64,000 nucleotides of DNA from the NCBI GenBank assembly GCA_006176705.1, contig QRFJ01001914.1, positions 147,464 through 211,463 of the forward strand, written 5' to 3'. This document shows, in pieces, positions 47,404 through 60,378 of the stretch (the first letter of the stretch is position 1; every line of letters begins with the position of its first letter). This stretch comes from Cocos nucifera (Eukaryota > Streptophyta > Magnoliopsida > Arecales > Arecaceae). A program made the position numbers and the translations under genes. The notes under the pieces were generated by a model. That model was not told the origin of the DNA, did no database searches, and was given only the letters and a program-made list of their open reading frames with translations.

Positions 47404-48429
47404 CCGCTATCACCCCATGGACGGCCGTCAATCATCATAATAGTTCATGATGCGATTGCTATATTTAACATATTTATATTATATTTAATATATTATTAAA
47501 TTATTTAAAATTTAATAAATTATTAATAATACTAATTATTATATTTAATATAAATAGATGATATTTGAATTGATATATTTGGTATGATAATGATAAATAA
47601 ATTACTTATAATATAAAATTAAAATTTTAAAATATTTTTAAATTAAATTTATTAAAAATTTACATATCATAACCTGCACTCAATATCATTCTAACATCAT
47701 GGCTATCAAATGGCAATGGAAGCTTAATATTTTTTTAAATTATTTAAAAACTTGACTTAATTAAATTAGCAACCACTGAATGAAAAATCCAATGATAAAT
47801 GATAAGTGATGCTTTAGCCAGGAGCCTTCAAGACTAAAACCAAAGATATGCCTTTAAATATGACAAGTCCAAAGATAAAAATACCAAACAAAGAGATTCC
47901 TAACAATCCCCATGTGTCAAAATGCCAAAAACAAAGGGGAGAAAGCTTATTGAAAATCACAACTAGGGCTACCATGAATGTAGATGTCGAATAACAATCC
48001 AACAAGCTAAGCAATAGAAGTACAGAGAAAAAGCCCTAAAGCCCCTCCAATAGTACTGTCTCCAAGCAGTTCAATTATTATCTAACAATTCTTAAATTTT
48101 TATTCTCATCTCACAATGACTAGAATTTCTAGAACGGCATCTCATATGTTACAGTTTTTGGAGAACTACCATTCCCCCTGCAAATTTGTCATCATAGGAT
48201 CGGTACAGCATAAAACTAATACCAAGTACTCGCAGGACATTGCTAAAACTATTTAAAATTCAAAGCACCACACACAAATAGAATGAACTAGTTTTCTAAT
48301 GCCCAATGAGGATGTAAGTCTTCTAATATTCATGAGAACCAGAAGCTAACAATATTAAGTTAAAAAATATATCCTAAAGCCAATCATCTAGGTTGTAGAT
48401 GGTTGAGCTAAATATAATTTATACTTAAA
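47404..48429. other. AT-rich spacer upstream of histone H4
   Basis: The stretch 47450-47690 is almost pure A/T. The rest holds a 66-codon hydrophobic minus frame (47814-48014) with no recognisable motif. Nothing else is supported. Confidence 0.4.
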
Positions 48430-50000
48430 TTTTAATTAAATAAAATTATTATTCTAACAATTTTCATCACTTTGTATATCTTTCTATAATGAACTCTTTG
48501 TGATGAAGTTTTTTAGACTATTTAGACTCGACAAAGGAAGATTTATTGTTTAGTTCTTAAACTGATCATGATCAAATGATTCGTTGTTACCTAGGATGAT
48601 AACGTTAATCAAGAGTAGGTCATTATGTGCCATAAGTATTGATTGTTCTCTTAACCAAGAAGCATGGTGATGCTGTTATGATATGCAGGTGAAATATAGG
48701 GCTATATTTTATTGATCGTGATCCAACTGCGGAGCTCTTTTCTGCCAAAATTGCTCATGAAGGATATGGGTATAAGTATCTCTTAGATCTGAGATCACCA
48801 TGGTGACTTGCAAACAACCCATTATACTTAGGTATCGGATCACTTGAATTTCTAATTCAGTGACGGAAGGCTACTGGGTGCAGTCAAGTACTTGGCTTGT
48901 CGGTACATGAGTCAAGATAAAATTGACCCCTCCAAGTGTTGGAGCAAATGCATCGCTGTATTTCAATTTAGCAAATCCTCAGTCAGGATAGTCCATATGA
49001 TAGATGCTGAATTTTGAAATACAATATAGATGAATTTTTAAGGTTAGCAGTTAATTTTAGATCATCCTATGAGCATTATAGTCAAGGGGATGAATTATAC
49101 GGTAACCATATGCCATAGGTTCGTCGATGTTGCATTACGATTTTTGACTTATCTGGATGTCGGGTATCATTACTAGATGGTTACATCGATTGGTACAAAA
49201 AATTAGTTTCCATATTACTGGCTTAGGATTCGAACCTATGGGGTCACACACAATAAGAGTTTCTACCTGATCTGATGGTTGATTAAAGGGTTCTACTGGA
49301 TTGAAACTCAGTTATTATTGAAGGATTAATTAGTAATTAGATTATTGTTTAGCTCAATTTGATTAAGCGATAAGAAATTGATCAAGTCCAATTAAATTTG
49401 ATTCAATTAGATTTGACCTGATCAGATCATGTGATGATCTAATCGCTTAAGGAGATGGACCTTGATTTGATCAAGGATTGGACTCATTTAATTTTTAATT
49501 TAATTAGAAATTAATTAAGTTGGGTTAAAGCCTAATATAATTAGGTTTATCCTAGTTTTAATTGGTCAAGATAAATTGGTTTGAATGAAACCAATTTGAT
49601 CGAATTCAAAGCTAGTTTGAATTCCTCTCTCTCTATGCCATTGGCCTTTGACCCATTCTTTTTCCCTATGCACATTGGGAATGTGCATGGGATTTTTCCA
49701 TGCCAGAAGAAAGTTGTGCGCCTCCTCTTATCTACCTTTGACCTGATCCAAGCATTGGATCAGATTAGATTGAGAGCAAGTTGAATTTTGAATTCAACTT
49801 GTGTTGGTTAGTTTGATTGAAACTTCCCAACTCCCTCTCATCCTCATCTCCACGCCTAAAGCTCTCTTTCTCTCGCACATTTTTGTGTGTTCTAAGTATG
49901 GGCGTGCAGAAGGAGAATCCTTCTACGCATCAATCTCTTGATATTTGTGTCAGAATGGATAAAATCTCTTGAATTTTTGAATTAAGAAGATTGGTGAAAC

Positions 50001-52257
50001 TGTTAGATAATATGTGCCCTAGAAGCCAGAATGGTGACTTACACTGTAAATACACTTCTAGGGCAAAATTGTAATTTTGACTAAAATCAATAAATAGGTT
50101 ATTTTCTATCACATATGTGTATTTAGTGTCTGTGATACATCCTTTGAGTTAATGGCAATGATAATTCATATTTTCAAGAGTTGAAAATTTAAGACATGAA
50201 TAATCATTATTAACTCATAAATTGCTCCTGACCATAGGATCATCACGAGGATGGTGATTGATCTGGAAGGTTGGTGTACAATCGCTTCTCTTTAGTAGAT
50301 GAGTCTTGAGTCTACGGTGTGGAGACACCAGAGCGAGAGTATAAGTACTCGTTAGAGAACGAGGGCACTGAGCGTGACCACCTCGAGTAGTCATTAGAAA
50401 GTCTACCTTCTCGTCAATGACTGACTCGATGCTGCAGTAGTGTGTCTGGTTCTTTGACCTAGGTGCATCGGCAATTCACCTTGAGGGTGTTTATAGTTTG
50501 ACTACATCATTACTCGATCTCCTAGCCATATGGAATCCTGAGGTGTATGTTGGCTATAGCATGTTCATTGTAGGAACTGGATTGCATCAAGATGGAATCT
50601 ATCTACCTCGATGGTAGAGGAGCAGTCCTATGATAATCATGAGAATCAAGTTCAGAAAGCCCATGGCCATGGTAGAGTGAAAAATAATAAAAGTTTCTAT
50701 TTAGATTTTTTCACATTGGACTCGAATCAAATGATTAACATCAATGACAGAAACTAGGGTTTGACGAGTTTACCTTAACCCTAATCTGATCGGGGCTCAA
50801 GATAGAAGGACTGAATCACACAGGTAGCTGTACCAAGAGGTTCGCATTCAGCTCTGATGGTTTCCACATATACTGCTAGGTGTCATTGGTGAATTTTGAG
50901 GCAATTAGAATGATTTTAGATGACGATCATTCTAGCTGTTCGAATAAAAGAGTTCTGATCCATCAAAAGGAGTTTCGATGATGTCGATGATAGAGATCAT
51001 GACAATACCCATTACCATACAGAACTAAACCTAACTGGATCATATAAACAAGGGTTTGAATCTGGTGATCATCAATTGAACTTATCTAGTTCAATTGATC
51101 TGAATGAGATTCAATTAGGTTCAAGAAAATCGAGCTAGCACTCGATCGAACCTAACGTTCTTCTTTTGCTATCATAAATAAAGTTGTCCTGTCTGAGCCA
51201 AAAGAAGTTTGTGCTCAATCAGAGGCCTTCATATGGTTGACTGGAGGTTGTCCAAGTCAGAATAGGTTGTCTTATTTTGTAAGACATTACCTGTCATTTT
51301 TGATCACCTGTCATTTTTTGTTCTTTGACCTTGGTCAAAAGTCTACCTTTGACTGATCAAATGTTGACCATTGACACTTTGACTTTTGACCACATGTACG
51401 CACCTATTGAATAGAGCTGGTGGGGGCCTGTCCCTGCCGAACCTGGCAAGGAGGAGGGCGCACGCCACCCTAGGCGTGCGCCCAAGGCAGGAGGCCCTAG
51501 AGTCCTTGTGGACAAGGACTCCACCTCCTTTTGGATTCCAATTAGAGTTCTACAACCAACTTTGACTGGTCTTAGGCACCCTCTAAGGAGAATCCAGGGA
51601 CTCTATTCCCACCAATCAGATTTAGATCTGATTTCATAAAAGGATGTTGAATTGGTTGGAAGAAGAGAAGTTGGAATCACAGTCAGTCTAATAAAAAGAC
51701 CCTGCGCCAACTCAGAATATGATTGAATCATATTCCCATGCCCCAAGGCTGCCTCTCCCCTCTTCCTCAATGCCAAACCCACCTTCTCCCTTGTTCTCCA
51801 CGTCCAAAAGGAGTTTTGACTTTGGTTGTGCGATCCAGATCAAAGAAAGAGATCAAAAGCAAGAAGGCTGCGTGCTGCAAAGGATGACTGCTAATCTTAA
51901 AAAAAGGAAGTTTTGAAGATCCTCCAGATCAGATCCAGATTAAATTTTTGGAGATGTGATAGAGAAGAAGAGGATCTCTAGATCTATCCTGAGTTGATAT
52001 ACGTAGAGGCATACGCTTGCTGGCTAGATCTAGAACCTTCCACTGCATACAGGATCATCAATAGGGTAATAGGATTACCCAAATAGATAAATTAAATTTA
52101 ATTTAATTTATTCTTATTTATTTTATTTATAAAATAATAAAAATTATCTAAAATATTTAGATCTAGATATAGATTAAAAAAAAAAATTTTAAAAATATAT
52201 CTCTTGATCTGATCAGATCTGAACATACCTGGACCGAGAAATCAGGAATTTCCTTCA
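50001..52257 (+). repeat. 5' LTR of the full-length Copia
   Basis: It starts TGTTAGATAA and ends CTTCA, 2257 bp. Compared with the 3' LTR it has many single-base losses in short homopolymers. At the TATA-like position it reads CTAATAAAAAG (51688-51698) where the other copies read CTATAAATAAG, so this promoter may be weakened. The reading frame 51719-51916 is not a gene. Confidence 0.93.
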
Positions 52258-52259
52258 AC

Positions 52260-52271
52260 TGGTATCAGAGC
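52260..52271 (+). other. Primer-binding site of the full-length Copia
   Basis: TGGTATCAGAGC is an exact match to the complement of the initiator tRNA-Met 3' end, two bases after the LTR. Confidence 0.93.
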
Positions 52272-54125
52272 ATGGTTCTAAAAATATTTAGATCAATATT
52301 TAAATTTATTTTAATAAAAAATAATTGATTTTAGATATCATATGAATGATCAGATCTGAAATCAAGAAAAAAATTAAAATTAAATGATTAGGATCTAAGA
52401 TTAGAAGATATGCATGACTAGTTCTAGAATTAGAATAGTTTTAGAATAGTCTTGCATATTTTTCAATTTAATCTGATTAATCTATATTTTAAAATCTATT
52501 TATTTACTAACTTTTTGATATTATAAAATTATAATAATATCTAAAAAATATTAAATAAAAATTATTTAATTTTAAAATCATATGAAGATTGATTGATGCA
52601 TGTCTAGACTAGTTGTAGAATAGTTCTACAATAGTTGTCTAGATTATGATTTATTTTGATAAGATTAATTTAAATCTAATTTTTAGATTATTATGAGATA
52701 ATTTAGATCTAAAAATATGCATGATTTGATACATGAAATGTATGCAAAATATGCCATGATTAGATCTACTTTGTATATGAAGATATATGTATAAGATCTG
52801 ATACTATTTTGGTAGTATTGAATGTTCCTGATTAAGGCATTCCTCTTGGCATCCGGTCATAAGAAGAAGAAGGGTTTAAAGACTCTCTCTTCCCATTCGA
52901 TGGGTTTGTTTCTTATGATGTGTAGGGGTGCTGCGCGTTCGTCCTTAATCAGAACCCAAAACTTACTTTCTGCAAAACCCTAGATCCTGAAACCCTAGGA
53001 TTTATTGTGCATATTTTGTTTATGAACCCAACTTAATTAAAAATTAAGATTATGAAATATCAATTAGGTCTAAAATTGAGAATTTTAGATCTAAGACATA
53101 TTCATAATACTGGGTTCGGGCTTGGGTAGCTCAATTAGGTCTAAGCAGTTGATCAAACCGAATCAAGAGTTGGTTAGATAGGATCAATAATGCTTAAATT
53201 GACCAGCCTAATAGGATTAAGTCTGGATCAAGATCGAGTCACGATCAAGCAAGACCTAATTAGGCTTAGAGGTTAGAGTCTGGATTGTAGGCAAACCCAA
53301 TTGGTTCTGGCTCAATAATTTGGTGTCTAAGGTAACTTTGGCACATACGACCGACTGATTTTTAATTAGAAGCTACTCGACCTGAATGTGTTCTTGTACG
53401 AGTTAATGGCATATTCCTTTCACCGATCTCACTTATCTAGCCATATCTGTTGACACAATTCTGATATGAGGTGGTCAATAATTTGAGCTAACCCATGCCA
53501 CTAGGTTAGTCATAATTGTTATGACTAAGCCAAGTCTAGTTTAATGAGACCTAAATCAATTCTTCCTAAGAAAAGATTTAGTCTGATGTCTTTCACCATT
53601 GTAGATATGCGGGCCCTTCCCAAGGTTGATTGTTCTTGGCTGGATACAGTGGCTCAGTTGCACCAGGAAGACGCAACCATGTCTATTAGGCATTGGATGC
53701 TATGGGCTGGAGGATGAGTTGGGCTCAATATTTCGGATACAGTGAGAGACTCAATTAGGAACCCAGTCTATGCAAATGGTGGGTCTGACTTAACTAAGGA
53801 GTGGATCAATATTTCAGATACGGTGAGATTCATGAATTAGAGACCAAGTTTGGGTGCACCATGATTAGAGAATCATTGAACAAGAGTTGTTCACTCATTG
53901 GCTAACCCATCACCAATAACTGTTAGGTGAGGTGATGAGTCAGTTGGTGAGACCGCACCACCCACTAGAAATCATTAATCATGGAGATTTTCGCATCTCT
54001 ATAGAGGGAGTGTAGGGATCCGAGAAAATAGTGGAAGCTAATTTGTTTAAAAATAAAATCTCTAAACAAATTAGTCAAGTCAAAATTACAATATCTAACT
54101 AGAATCTTTGACTCTCTACAGAAAA
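52272..54125 (+). other. Untranslated leader of the full-length Copia
   Basis: No coding sequence is visible. It contains repeated half-blocks such as 'atatttcggatacagtgagag' (about 53730) and 'atatttcagatacggtgagat' (about 53808). The long leader agrees with other elements of this branch. Confidence 0.75.
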
Positions 54126-55215
54126 ATGTCTATGTCCAATCCATTGGCACGTATCCTAGACACACATAGACTGACCGGATCTAATTATAAAGATTGGCTC
54201 AGGAACTACAAAATTAATTTTGATTTTGAGAAGTTAACCCATGTTTTGGACCAAAACCCTCCCACCTTACCAGTCCGTCCATCTGTTGAATAGAGAGCAT
54301 CTCTGGAAAAATGGATAGACGAAGATAATAAGGCCAGATATTACATGTTGGGCTCGATGTCTGATGAGCTCCAGTACCAACATGAAGATATCGGGACTGC
54401 TCGCCAAATGTTGGCTCACCTGCAGGAGATGTTTGGTGAACAGAGTCGCGCAGCCAAATATCAAGTCACGAAATGACTTTTTAAGGCTAAGATGCGTGAT
54501 GGGCAGTCAGTCCAAGATCACTGTCTGACAATGATCAAGGACATGGAAGAGCTTGAGAAGCTCGGTGTGAAGTTGAACTTGGACCTGCAGAATGATATTA
54601 TTCTGCAATCCTTGACTGATGCATATGGGCAATTCATCATGAATTACCACATGCATAAACTTCAGAAATTCCTTGGCCGAATTAATGAATATGCTGGTTA
54701 CCGCTGAGCTTTCTATGAAAGGTTCTAAAGGCTCAGTTCTTGCTATGGAACGGACTTCTTCCAAAAGAAAGTCTTATGGAAAGAAAAAGAAGTCTGTGAA
54801 AAAGCAAAAGGTGGAAGGATCAAAGAAGAAGAAGGCAGAACCGAAGAAGAAGGTCGATGGCAAAGGAAAGTGTTTCCATTGCAACAGCGACGGCCATTGG
54901 AAGCGGAACTGCCCTACTTACCTGGCCACCCTGAAGAACAAGAAGGAAGGTCCTTCTGGAGGTATGCTCGTTATTGAGTCTAACCTTACGGTTTCTTCTG
55001 CATCCAGTTGGGTGCTTGACTCTGGTTCTAGTGCTCATCTGTGCACTTCCATGCAGGGTCTTGAGGATAGCAGGAGGCTGAGGGATGGAGACATGATCCT
55101 ACGCATCGGTAATGGAGCAAGAGTTGCTGCAGTAGCCGTGGGAACATACCCTCTTCGATTACCATCTGGTTTAGACTTAGTTTTGAAAAGACTGTTATTA
55201 TGTGCCTGCAGCTAG
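54126..55215 (+). pseudogene. gag and protease start of the full-length Copia
   Basis: The first ATG of the frame is at 54126 (SNPLARILDTHRLTGSNYKDW). In-frame stops at 54291 and about 54474 interrupt the gag core, then the frame shifts near 54690. The second frame (54673-55215, 180 codons) has a Lys-rich stretch, a complete zinc knuckle CFHCNSDGHWKRNC (near 54870) and the protease active site DSGSSAHLC near 55018. Another shift follows near 55190. Gag forms the particle and the protease would cut the polyprotein. The breaks prevent normal expression. Confidence 0.9.
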
Positions 55216-56270
55216 CAGAAATTTGATTTCTGTTTCATGCTTAGCACAAGAAGGTTATGTGATCACCTTCTTTAAGGACCATTGTAACATTCTTTATGAA
55301 AGAAATAAAATTGCAAATGGTTTTCCTTATTAATGGTCTTTATCAGCTTACATATTGATGTACCTATTCTTAACTATCGAGCAAAACGTGAATGCCAAAC
55401 GACCTAGGGATAGTCCAAACGACAGATATCTATGGCACCTGAGATTAGGTCATATAGCAGAAGATAGGATTAACAAATTGGAGAAAAATGGGCTATTGAG
55501 TCCATTGACTTTTGAGTCATATCCAACTTGTGAATCTTGTCTTCAAGGCAAAATGACTAAACTCCCTTTTGTTGGACATGGGGAGAGGGCCACAGATCTC
55601 CTTGCCCTAGTACATACTGATGTGTGCGGCCCATTTGATGTGCCGGCTAGAGGCAATTTTGTCTACTTCATTACCTTTACCGATGATCTGTCTAGGTATG
55701 GGTATGTGTATCTTATGAGACACAAGTCTGAAGCTTTTGAAAAGTTCAAAGAATTCAGACATGAAGTAGAAAAACAAACTGGAAAACCCATTAAGGTTCT
55801 TCGATCAGATCGAGGAGGTGAATACCTTAGCCGGGAATTCCTAGACTATCTTAAGGAAAATGGCATAGTCTCTCAATGGACTCCACCAGGAACACCTCAA
55901 CTCAACGGGGTTTCAGAACGGAGAAATCGGACTCTATTGGATATGGTTCGATCCATGATGAGCTTCACAGACCTCCCTGATTTTCTTTGGGGACACTTCA
56001 TTATTAACTTCAATCTATCTTACTGAATAGGGTTCCCTCTAAAACCGTTCCTACCACACCGTATGAGATATGGCACGGTAAGAAACCAAGTCTGAGTCAT
56101 CTCAGAATTTGGGGTTGTCCGGCTCATGTCAAAAGACAACAAGCGGACAAGTTAGAGTTTAGGTCCTTTAGAGCTCGATTCATAGGATATCCTAAAGAGT
56201 CATTAGGATACTATTTCTACATTCCAGAAGACCACAATGTGATTGTGAGTCGACATGCCATCTTTCTTGA
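55216..56270 (+). pseudogene. Integrase region of the full-length Copia
   Basis: The 223-codon frame 55355-56026 contains the pre-integrase zinc-binding motif (HLRLGH, CESCLQGK). It also has the three acidic residues of the integrase core: HTDVCGPF, RSDRGGEY and GVSERRNRT. A frameshift near 56020 separates it from the linker (GCPAHVK, GYPKESLGYYFY, 56110-56220), which would normally continue to RT. Confidence 0.9.
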
Positions 56271-56731
56271 AAAATAGTTTATTCAAGATAGCGGCATTGG
56301 AAAAGCAGATTAAGCTTGATGAGAAAGTCTCACAAGTGAAACGAGCTAAGGACCAAGTGGAACCAAATCAGGTTGAGCCAATAAGAACACTACCTCCTCC
56401 ACCTCGTAGATCGGAAAGAGTTTCCCGTCCCCCTGAAAGATACTTAGGTATTATTTCAGAGGACGTAGAGAAAATGTTCCTCATAGGTAATGGTGCTCAT
56501 GGTGATGATCCCAAAACCTACAACGAGGCGATATCAGATATCGACTCCGAGAAATGGCTTGAGGCAATGAAGTCAGAAATTGACTCGATGCACTCAAACC
56601 AAGTCTGGACCTTGGTAGATCCACCAGAAGGTATAGTACCTATTGGGTGTAAATGGATCTTCAAGAGAAAGATTGGTGCAGATGGGAATGTGGAGACATT
56701 CAAGGCTAGACTAGGTGGCAAAAGGTTATAG
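56255..56731 (+). pseudogene. Linker and RT start of the full-length Copia
   Basis: 158 codons: charged linker, then PPPPRRSERVSRPPERYLG and the RT N-terminus (NQVWTLVDPPEGIVPIGCKW, FKRKIGADG). It runs out of frame at about 56720, where the next frame takes over with MAKGYSQREG; a single-base change separates the two. Confidence 0.9.
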
Positions 56732-58079
56732 TCAACGCGAAGGCATTGACTATCAGGATACCTTTTCCCCAGTAGCTATGCTAAAATCCATCCGCACATT
56801 GCTTGCTGTTGCAGCCTATTTCGATTATGAAATATGGCAAATGGACGTGAAAACGGCATTCCTAAATGGATATCTTGAGGAAGATATCTATATGGAACAG
56901 CCGCTAGGTTTCACATCCAGTGATACTGATCACAAGGTTTGCAAGCTGCAAAGGTCCATATATGGACTTAAGCAAGCATCTCGGAGCTGGAACACTCGTT
57001 TCAATGATGTGATCAAAAAGTTTGGTTTCATCAAAAATGAAGAGGAACCATGTGTTTTCAAAAGGGTCAGTGGGAGCGCTGTTGTCTTCCTCGTATTGTA
57101 CGTGGATGACATCCTCCTTATTGGGAATGATATTCCCATGTTGACATCAGTCAAGATGTGGTTGTCCAAGGAATTCTCCATGAAAGACCTAGGTGAAGCA
57201 TCCTTTATTCTAGGAATTAAGGTCTATAGGGATAGACCGAATAGGATGCTAGGACTTTCACAGAAGATGTACATAGAGGAAGTACTAAAGAGGTTTAGTA
57301 TGGAAAACTCTAAGAGGGGATTAATACCCTTCAGACATGGTATTCATCTTTCCAAGAAGATGTGCCCCAGCACACCTGAGGAAATAGAACGCATGAGCAA
57401 GATCCCTTATGCTTCTGCAATAGGGAGCCTCATGTATGCCATGCTATGTACACGACCTGATATAGCCCATGCTGTGAGTGTCACAAGCAGATATCAGTCA
57501 AATCCAGGTGAAGAACACTGGACTTCTGTGAAATGTATCCTTAAGTACTTGAGAAGAACTAAGGATATGATGTTGGTCTTTGGTAACGGAGAACTCCAAG
57601 TTCAGGGATACACAGACTCGGACTTCATGTCTGATATAGATGATCGAAAGTCGACATCTGGAAGTCTGTTTGTGTGCAATGGTGGAGCTGTCAGCTGGAA
57701 GAGTTCCAAGCAAACTGTGATAGCAGATTCCACCATGGAAGCAGAATATATAGCTGCATCAGAGGCTGCAAAGGAAGCATTCTGGTACAAGAAGTTTGCT
57801 GCAGAAATTGGAGTAATGCCATCAGATGCCATTCCTCTTTACTGCGACAACAATGGCGCCATAGCCCTTGCTAAGGAGCCGAGGTCTCACCAGAAGTCCA
57901 AGCACATTGAGCGGCGATATCATCTCATCCGCGATTACCTTGAGAAAGGTTACGTTGAGGTCAAGAGAGTCAACTCCGCAGATAATGTGGCAGACCCACT
58001 TACAAAGCCGTTGGGCCAGCAGAAGATCGAAGCCCACCTTGAGAAGATGGGACTTAGACTTGTAGCCAATTGGCTTTAG
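56715..58079 (+). CDS. RT/RNase H reading frame of the full-length Copia (part of a broken pol)
   Basis: An open 454-codon frame. RT palm motifs: WQMDVKTAFLNG (first Asp) near residue 37 and LYVDDILLIGND (YVDD) near residue 125, then SMKDLGEASFILGI. RNase H: GYTDSDFMSDIDDRKSTSG (about residue 300), DSTMEAEYIA, YCDNNGAIALA, and C-terminal SADNVADPLTKPL. It ends in NWL-stop, 14 bp before the 3' LTR. All visible catalytic acidic residues are present. The first ~100 residues of RT are in the preceding frame, so this is a fragment of a polyprotein, not an independent gene. A product could arise only if the frameshift is an assembly error or is bypassed. Confidence 0.9.
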   Translation: MAKGYSQREGIDYQDTFSPVAMLKSIRTLLAVAAYFDYEIWQMDVKTAFLNGYLEEDIYMEQPLGFTSSDTDHKVCKLQRSIYGLKQASRSWNTRFNDVIKKFGFIKNEEEPCVFKRVSGSAVVFLVLYVDDILLIGNDIPMLTSVKMWLSKEFSMKDLGEASFILGIKVYRDRPNRMLGLSQKMYIEEVLKRFSMENSKRGLIPFRHGIHLSKKMCPSTPEEIERMSKIPYASAIGSLMYAMLCTRPDIAHAVSVTSRYQSNPGEEHWTSVKCILKYLRRTKDMMLVFGNGELQVQGYTDSDFMSDIDDRKSTSGSLFVCNGGAVSWKSSKQTVIADSTMEAEYIAASEAAKEAFWYKKFAAEIGVMPSDAIPLYCDNNGAIALAKEPRSHQKSKHIERRYHLIRDYLEKGYVEVKRVNSADNVADPLTKPLGQQKIEAHLEKMGLRLVANWL

Positions 58080-58080
58080 G

Positions 58081-58093
58081 ACAAGTGGGAGAT
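58081..58093 (+). other. Polypurine tract of the full-length Copia
   Basis: 'acaagtgggagat' lies between the pol stop and the LTR. Confidence 0.85.
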
Positions 58094-60378
58094 TGTTAGA
58101 TATATGTGCCCTAGAAGCCAGAATTGGCTGACACTTGTAATACACTTCTAGGGGCAAAATTATAATTTTGACTATAATCAATAAAATGGGTTATTTTCTA
58201 TCACATATGTGTATTTAGTGTCTGTGATACATCCTTTGAGTTAATGGTAATGATAATTCATATTTTCAAGAGTTGAAAATTTAAGACATGAATAATCATT
58301 ATTAACTCATAAAATGCTCCCGACCATAGGATCATCACGAGGATGGTGATTGATCCGGAAGGTTGGTGTACAATCGCTTCTCTTTAGTAGATGAGTCTTG
58401 AGTCTACGGTGTGGAGACACCGGAGCGAGAGTACAGGTACTCGTTAGAGAACGAGGGCACTGAGCGTGACCACCTCGAGTAGTCATTAGGAAGTCTACCT
58501 TCTCGTCAATGACTGACTCGATGCTGCAGTAGTGTGTCTGGTTCTTTGACCTGAGATGCATCGGCAGTTCACCTTGAGGGTGTTATAGTTTGACTACACC
58601 ATTACTCGGTCTCCTAGCCATATGGAACCCTGAGGTGTATGTTGGCTATAGCATGTTCATTGTAGGAACTGGATTGCATCAAGATGGAATCTATCTACCT
58701 CGGTGGTAGAGGAGCAGCCCTATGATGATCATGAGAATCAAGTCCAGAAGCCCATGGCCATGGCAGAGTGAAATAATAGAAAGAGTTTCTATTTAGATTT
58801 TCACATTGGACTCGAATCGAATGATTACATCATATGACAGAGACTAGGGTTTGACGAGTTCACCTTAACCCTAATCTGATCGGGGCTCAAGATAGAAGAA
58901 CTTAATCACACAGGTAGCTGCACCAAGAGGTTCGCATTCAGCTCTGATGGGTTGCCACCATATACTGCTAGGTGTCACTGGTGGATTTTGGGAGCAATTA
59001 GAATGATTTAGATGATCGATCATTCTAGCTGTTCGAATCAGAAGAGTTCTGATCCATCGAAAGGAGTTTCGATGATGTCGATGATAGAGATCATGACATA
59101 TCCCATTACCATACAGAACTGAACCTAACTGGGTCACACAAACAAGGGTTTGAATCTGGTGATCATCAATTGAACTGATCTAGTTCAATTGATCTGAATG
59201 AGATTCAATTAGGTTCAAGGAAATCGTGCTAGCACTCGATTGAACCTAACGTTCTTCTTTTACTATCATAAATAAGTTGTCCTGACTGAGCCAAAGGAGT
59301 TTGTGCTCAATCAGAGGCCTTCATATGGTCTGACTGGAGGTTGTCCAAGTCAGAAAAGGTTGTCTTATTTGTAAGACATTACCTGCCATTTTTGGTCACC
59401 TGCCATTTCTTGTTCTTTGACTTTGGTCAAAAGTCTACCTTTGACTGGTCAAACGTTGACCATTGACACTTTGACTTTTGACCACATGTCATGCACCTAT
59501 TGGAGAGCTGGTGGGGGCCTGTCCCCCTGCCAGAACCTGGCAAGGAGAAGGGCGCACGCCACCCTAGGCGTGAGCCCAAGTTGGAGGCGCCTAGGAGTCC
59601 TTGTTGGACAAGGACTCCACCTCCCTTTTTGGATTCCAATTAGAGTTCTTCTACTAAGAATCCAACTTTGACTGGTCTTAGGCGCCCTCTAAGGAGGAAT
59701 CCAGGGGTCTCTATTCCCACCAATCAGATTTAGATCTGATTTCACAAAGGGTTGTGATTGGTTGGGAAGGAAGAGGAGTTGGATCACAAGCTTAGTCTAT
59801 AAATAAGACCCTGCGCCCAACTCAGAATATGATTGAATCATAATTCCCCATGCCCCAAGGCTGCCTCTCCCCTCCTTCTCCATGCCATAGTCTCCTTCTC
59901 CCCTTGCTCTCCACGTCCAAAAGGAGTTTTGGACTTTGGTTGGTGCGATTCAGATCAAAGAAAGGCGATCAAAAGCAAGAAGGCTGCGCTGCTGCAAAAG
60001 GACGACTGCTGATCTTCAAAAGGAGTTTTGAAGATCCTCCAGATCAGATCCAGATCTGATTTTTGGAGGTGATAGAGAAGAAGAGGATCTCCAGATCCAA
60101 CCCGAGTGGATACCGGTAGAGGCCAGGCGCTTGCGTGGCTAAGATCCAGAACCTTCCGCTGCAATCAGGATCATCAACAGGGTAATAGGATTACCCAAAT
60201 CAGGTAAATTAAATTTGATTTAATTTATCTTATTTTATTTTATTTATTAAAATAATAAGAATCAGATCTGAAAATATATCAAGATCTGATTGAGATCAAG
60301 AGAAAAATTTTTGAAATATATCTCTTGATCTGATCAGATCTGGACGAACCTGGACCGGAAAATCAGGATTTCCCTTAA
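58094..60378 (+). repeat. 3' LTR of the full-length Copia
   Basis: It starts TGTTAGATAT and ends near 'ttcccttaa' (terminal CA not preserved), about 2285 bp. The TATA box CTATAAATA lies at 59797-59805. The fragment at 1-507 corresponds to about 59670-60171 of this LTR. Confidence 0.92.

Larger units (their letters stand above)
50001..60378 (+). mobile_element. Full-length Copia element (Tork/Angela-like), youngest in the window
   Basis: Structure: LTR 50001-52257, primer-binding site 52260, ~1.85-kb leader, gag-pol 54126-58079, polypurine tract 58081-58093, LTR 58094-60378. The total is ~10.4 kb. The two LTRs are roughly 95% alike by eye, so insertion is fairly recent, although pol already has stops and frameshifts. 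It lies inside the LTR of another Copia. A clear 5-bp target duplication is not visible (gaaac at the left; ataag or aaata at the right). Confidence 0.93.

Noticed and set aside
47814..48014. 66-codon hydrophobic minus-strand frame
   Set aside because: Could pass as a membrane peptide, but there is no family resemblance, start context or promoter evidence; hydrophobic frames are common in AT-rich DNA.
52260..52271. Possible tRNA-like sequence TGGTATCAGAGC (also 20592 and 61104)
   Set aside because: These are retroelement primer-binding sites; no cloverleaf surrounds them.
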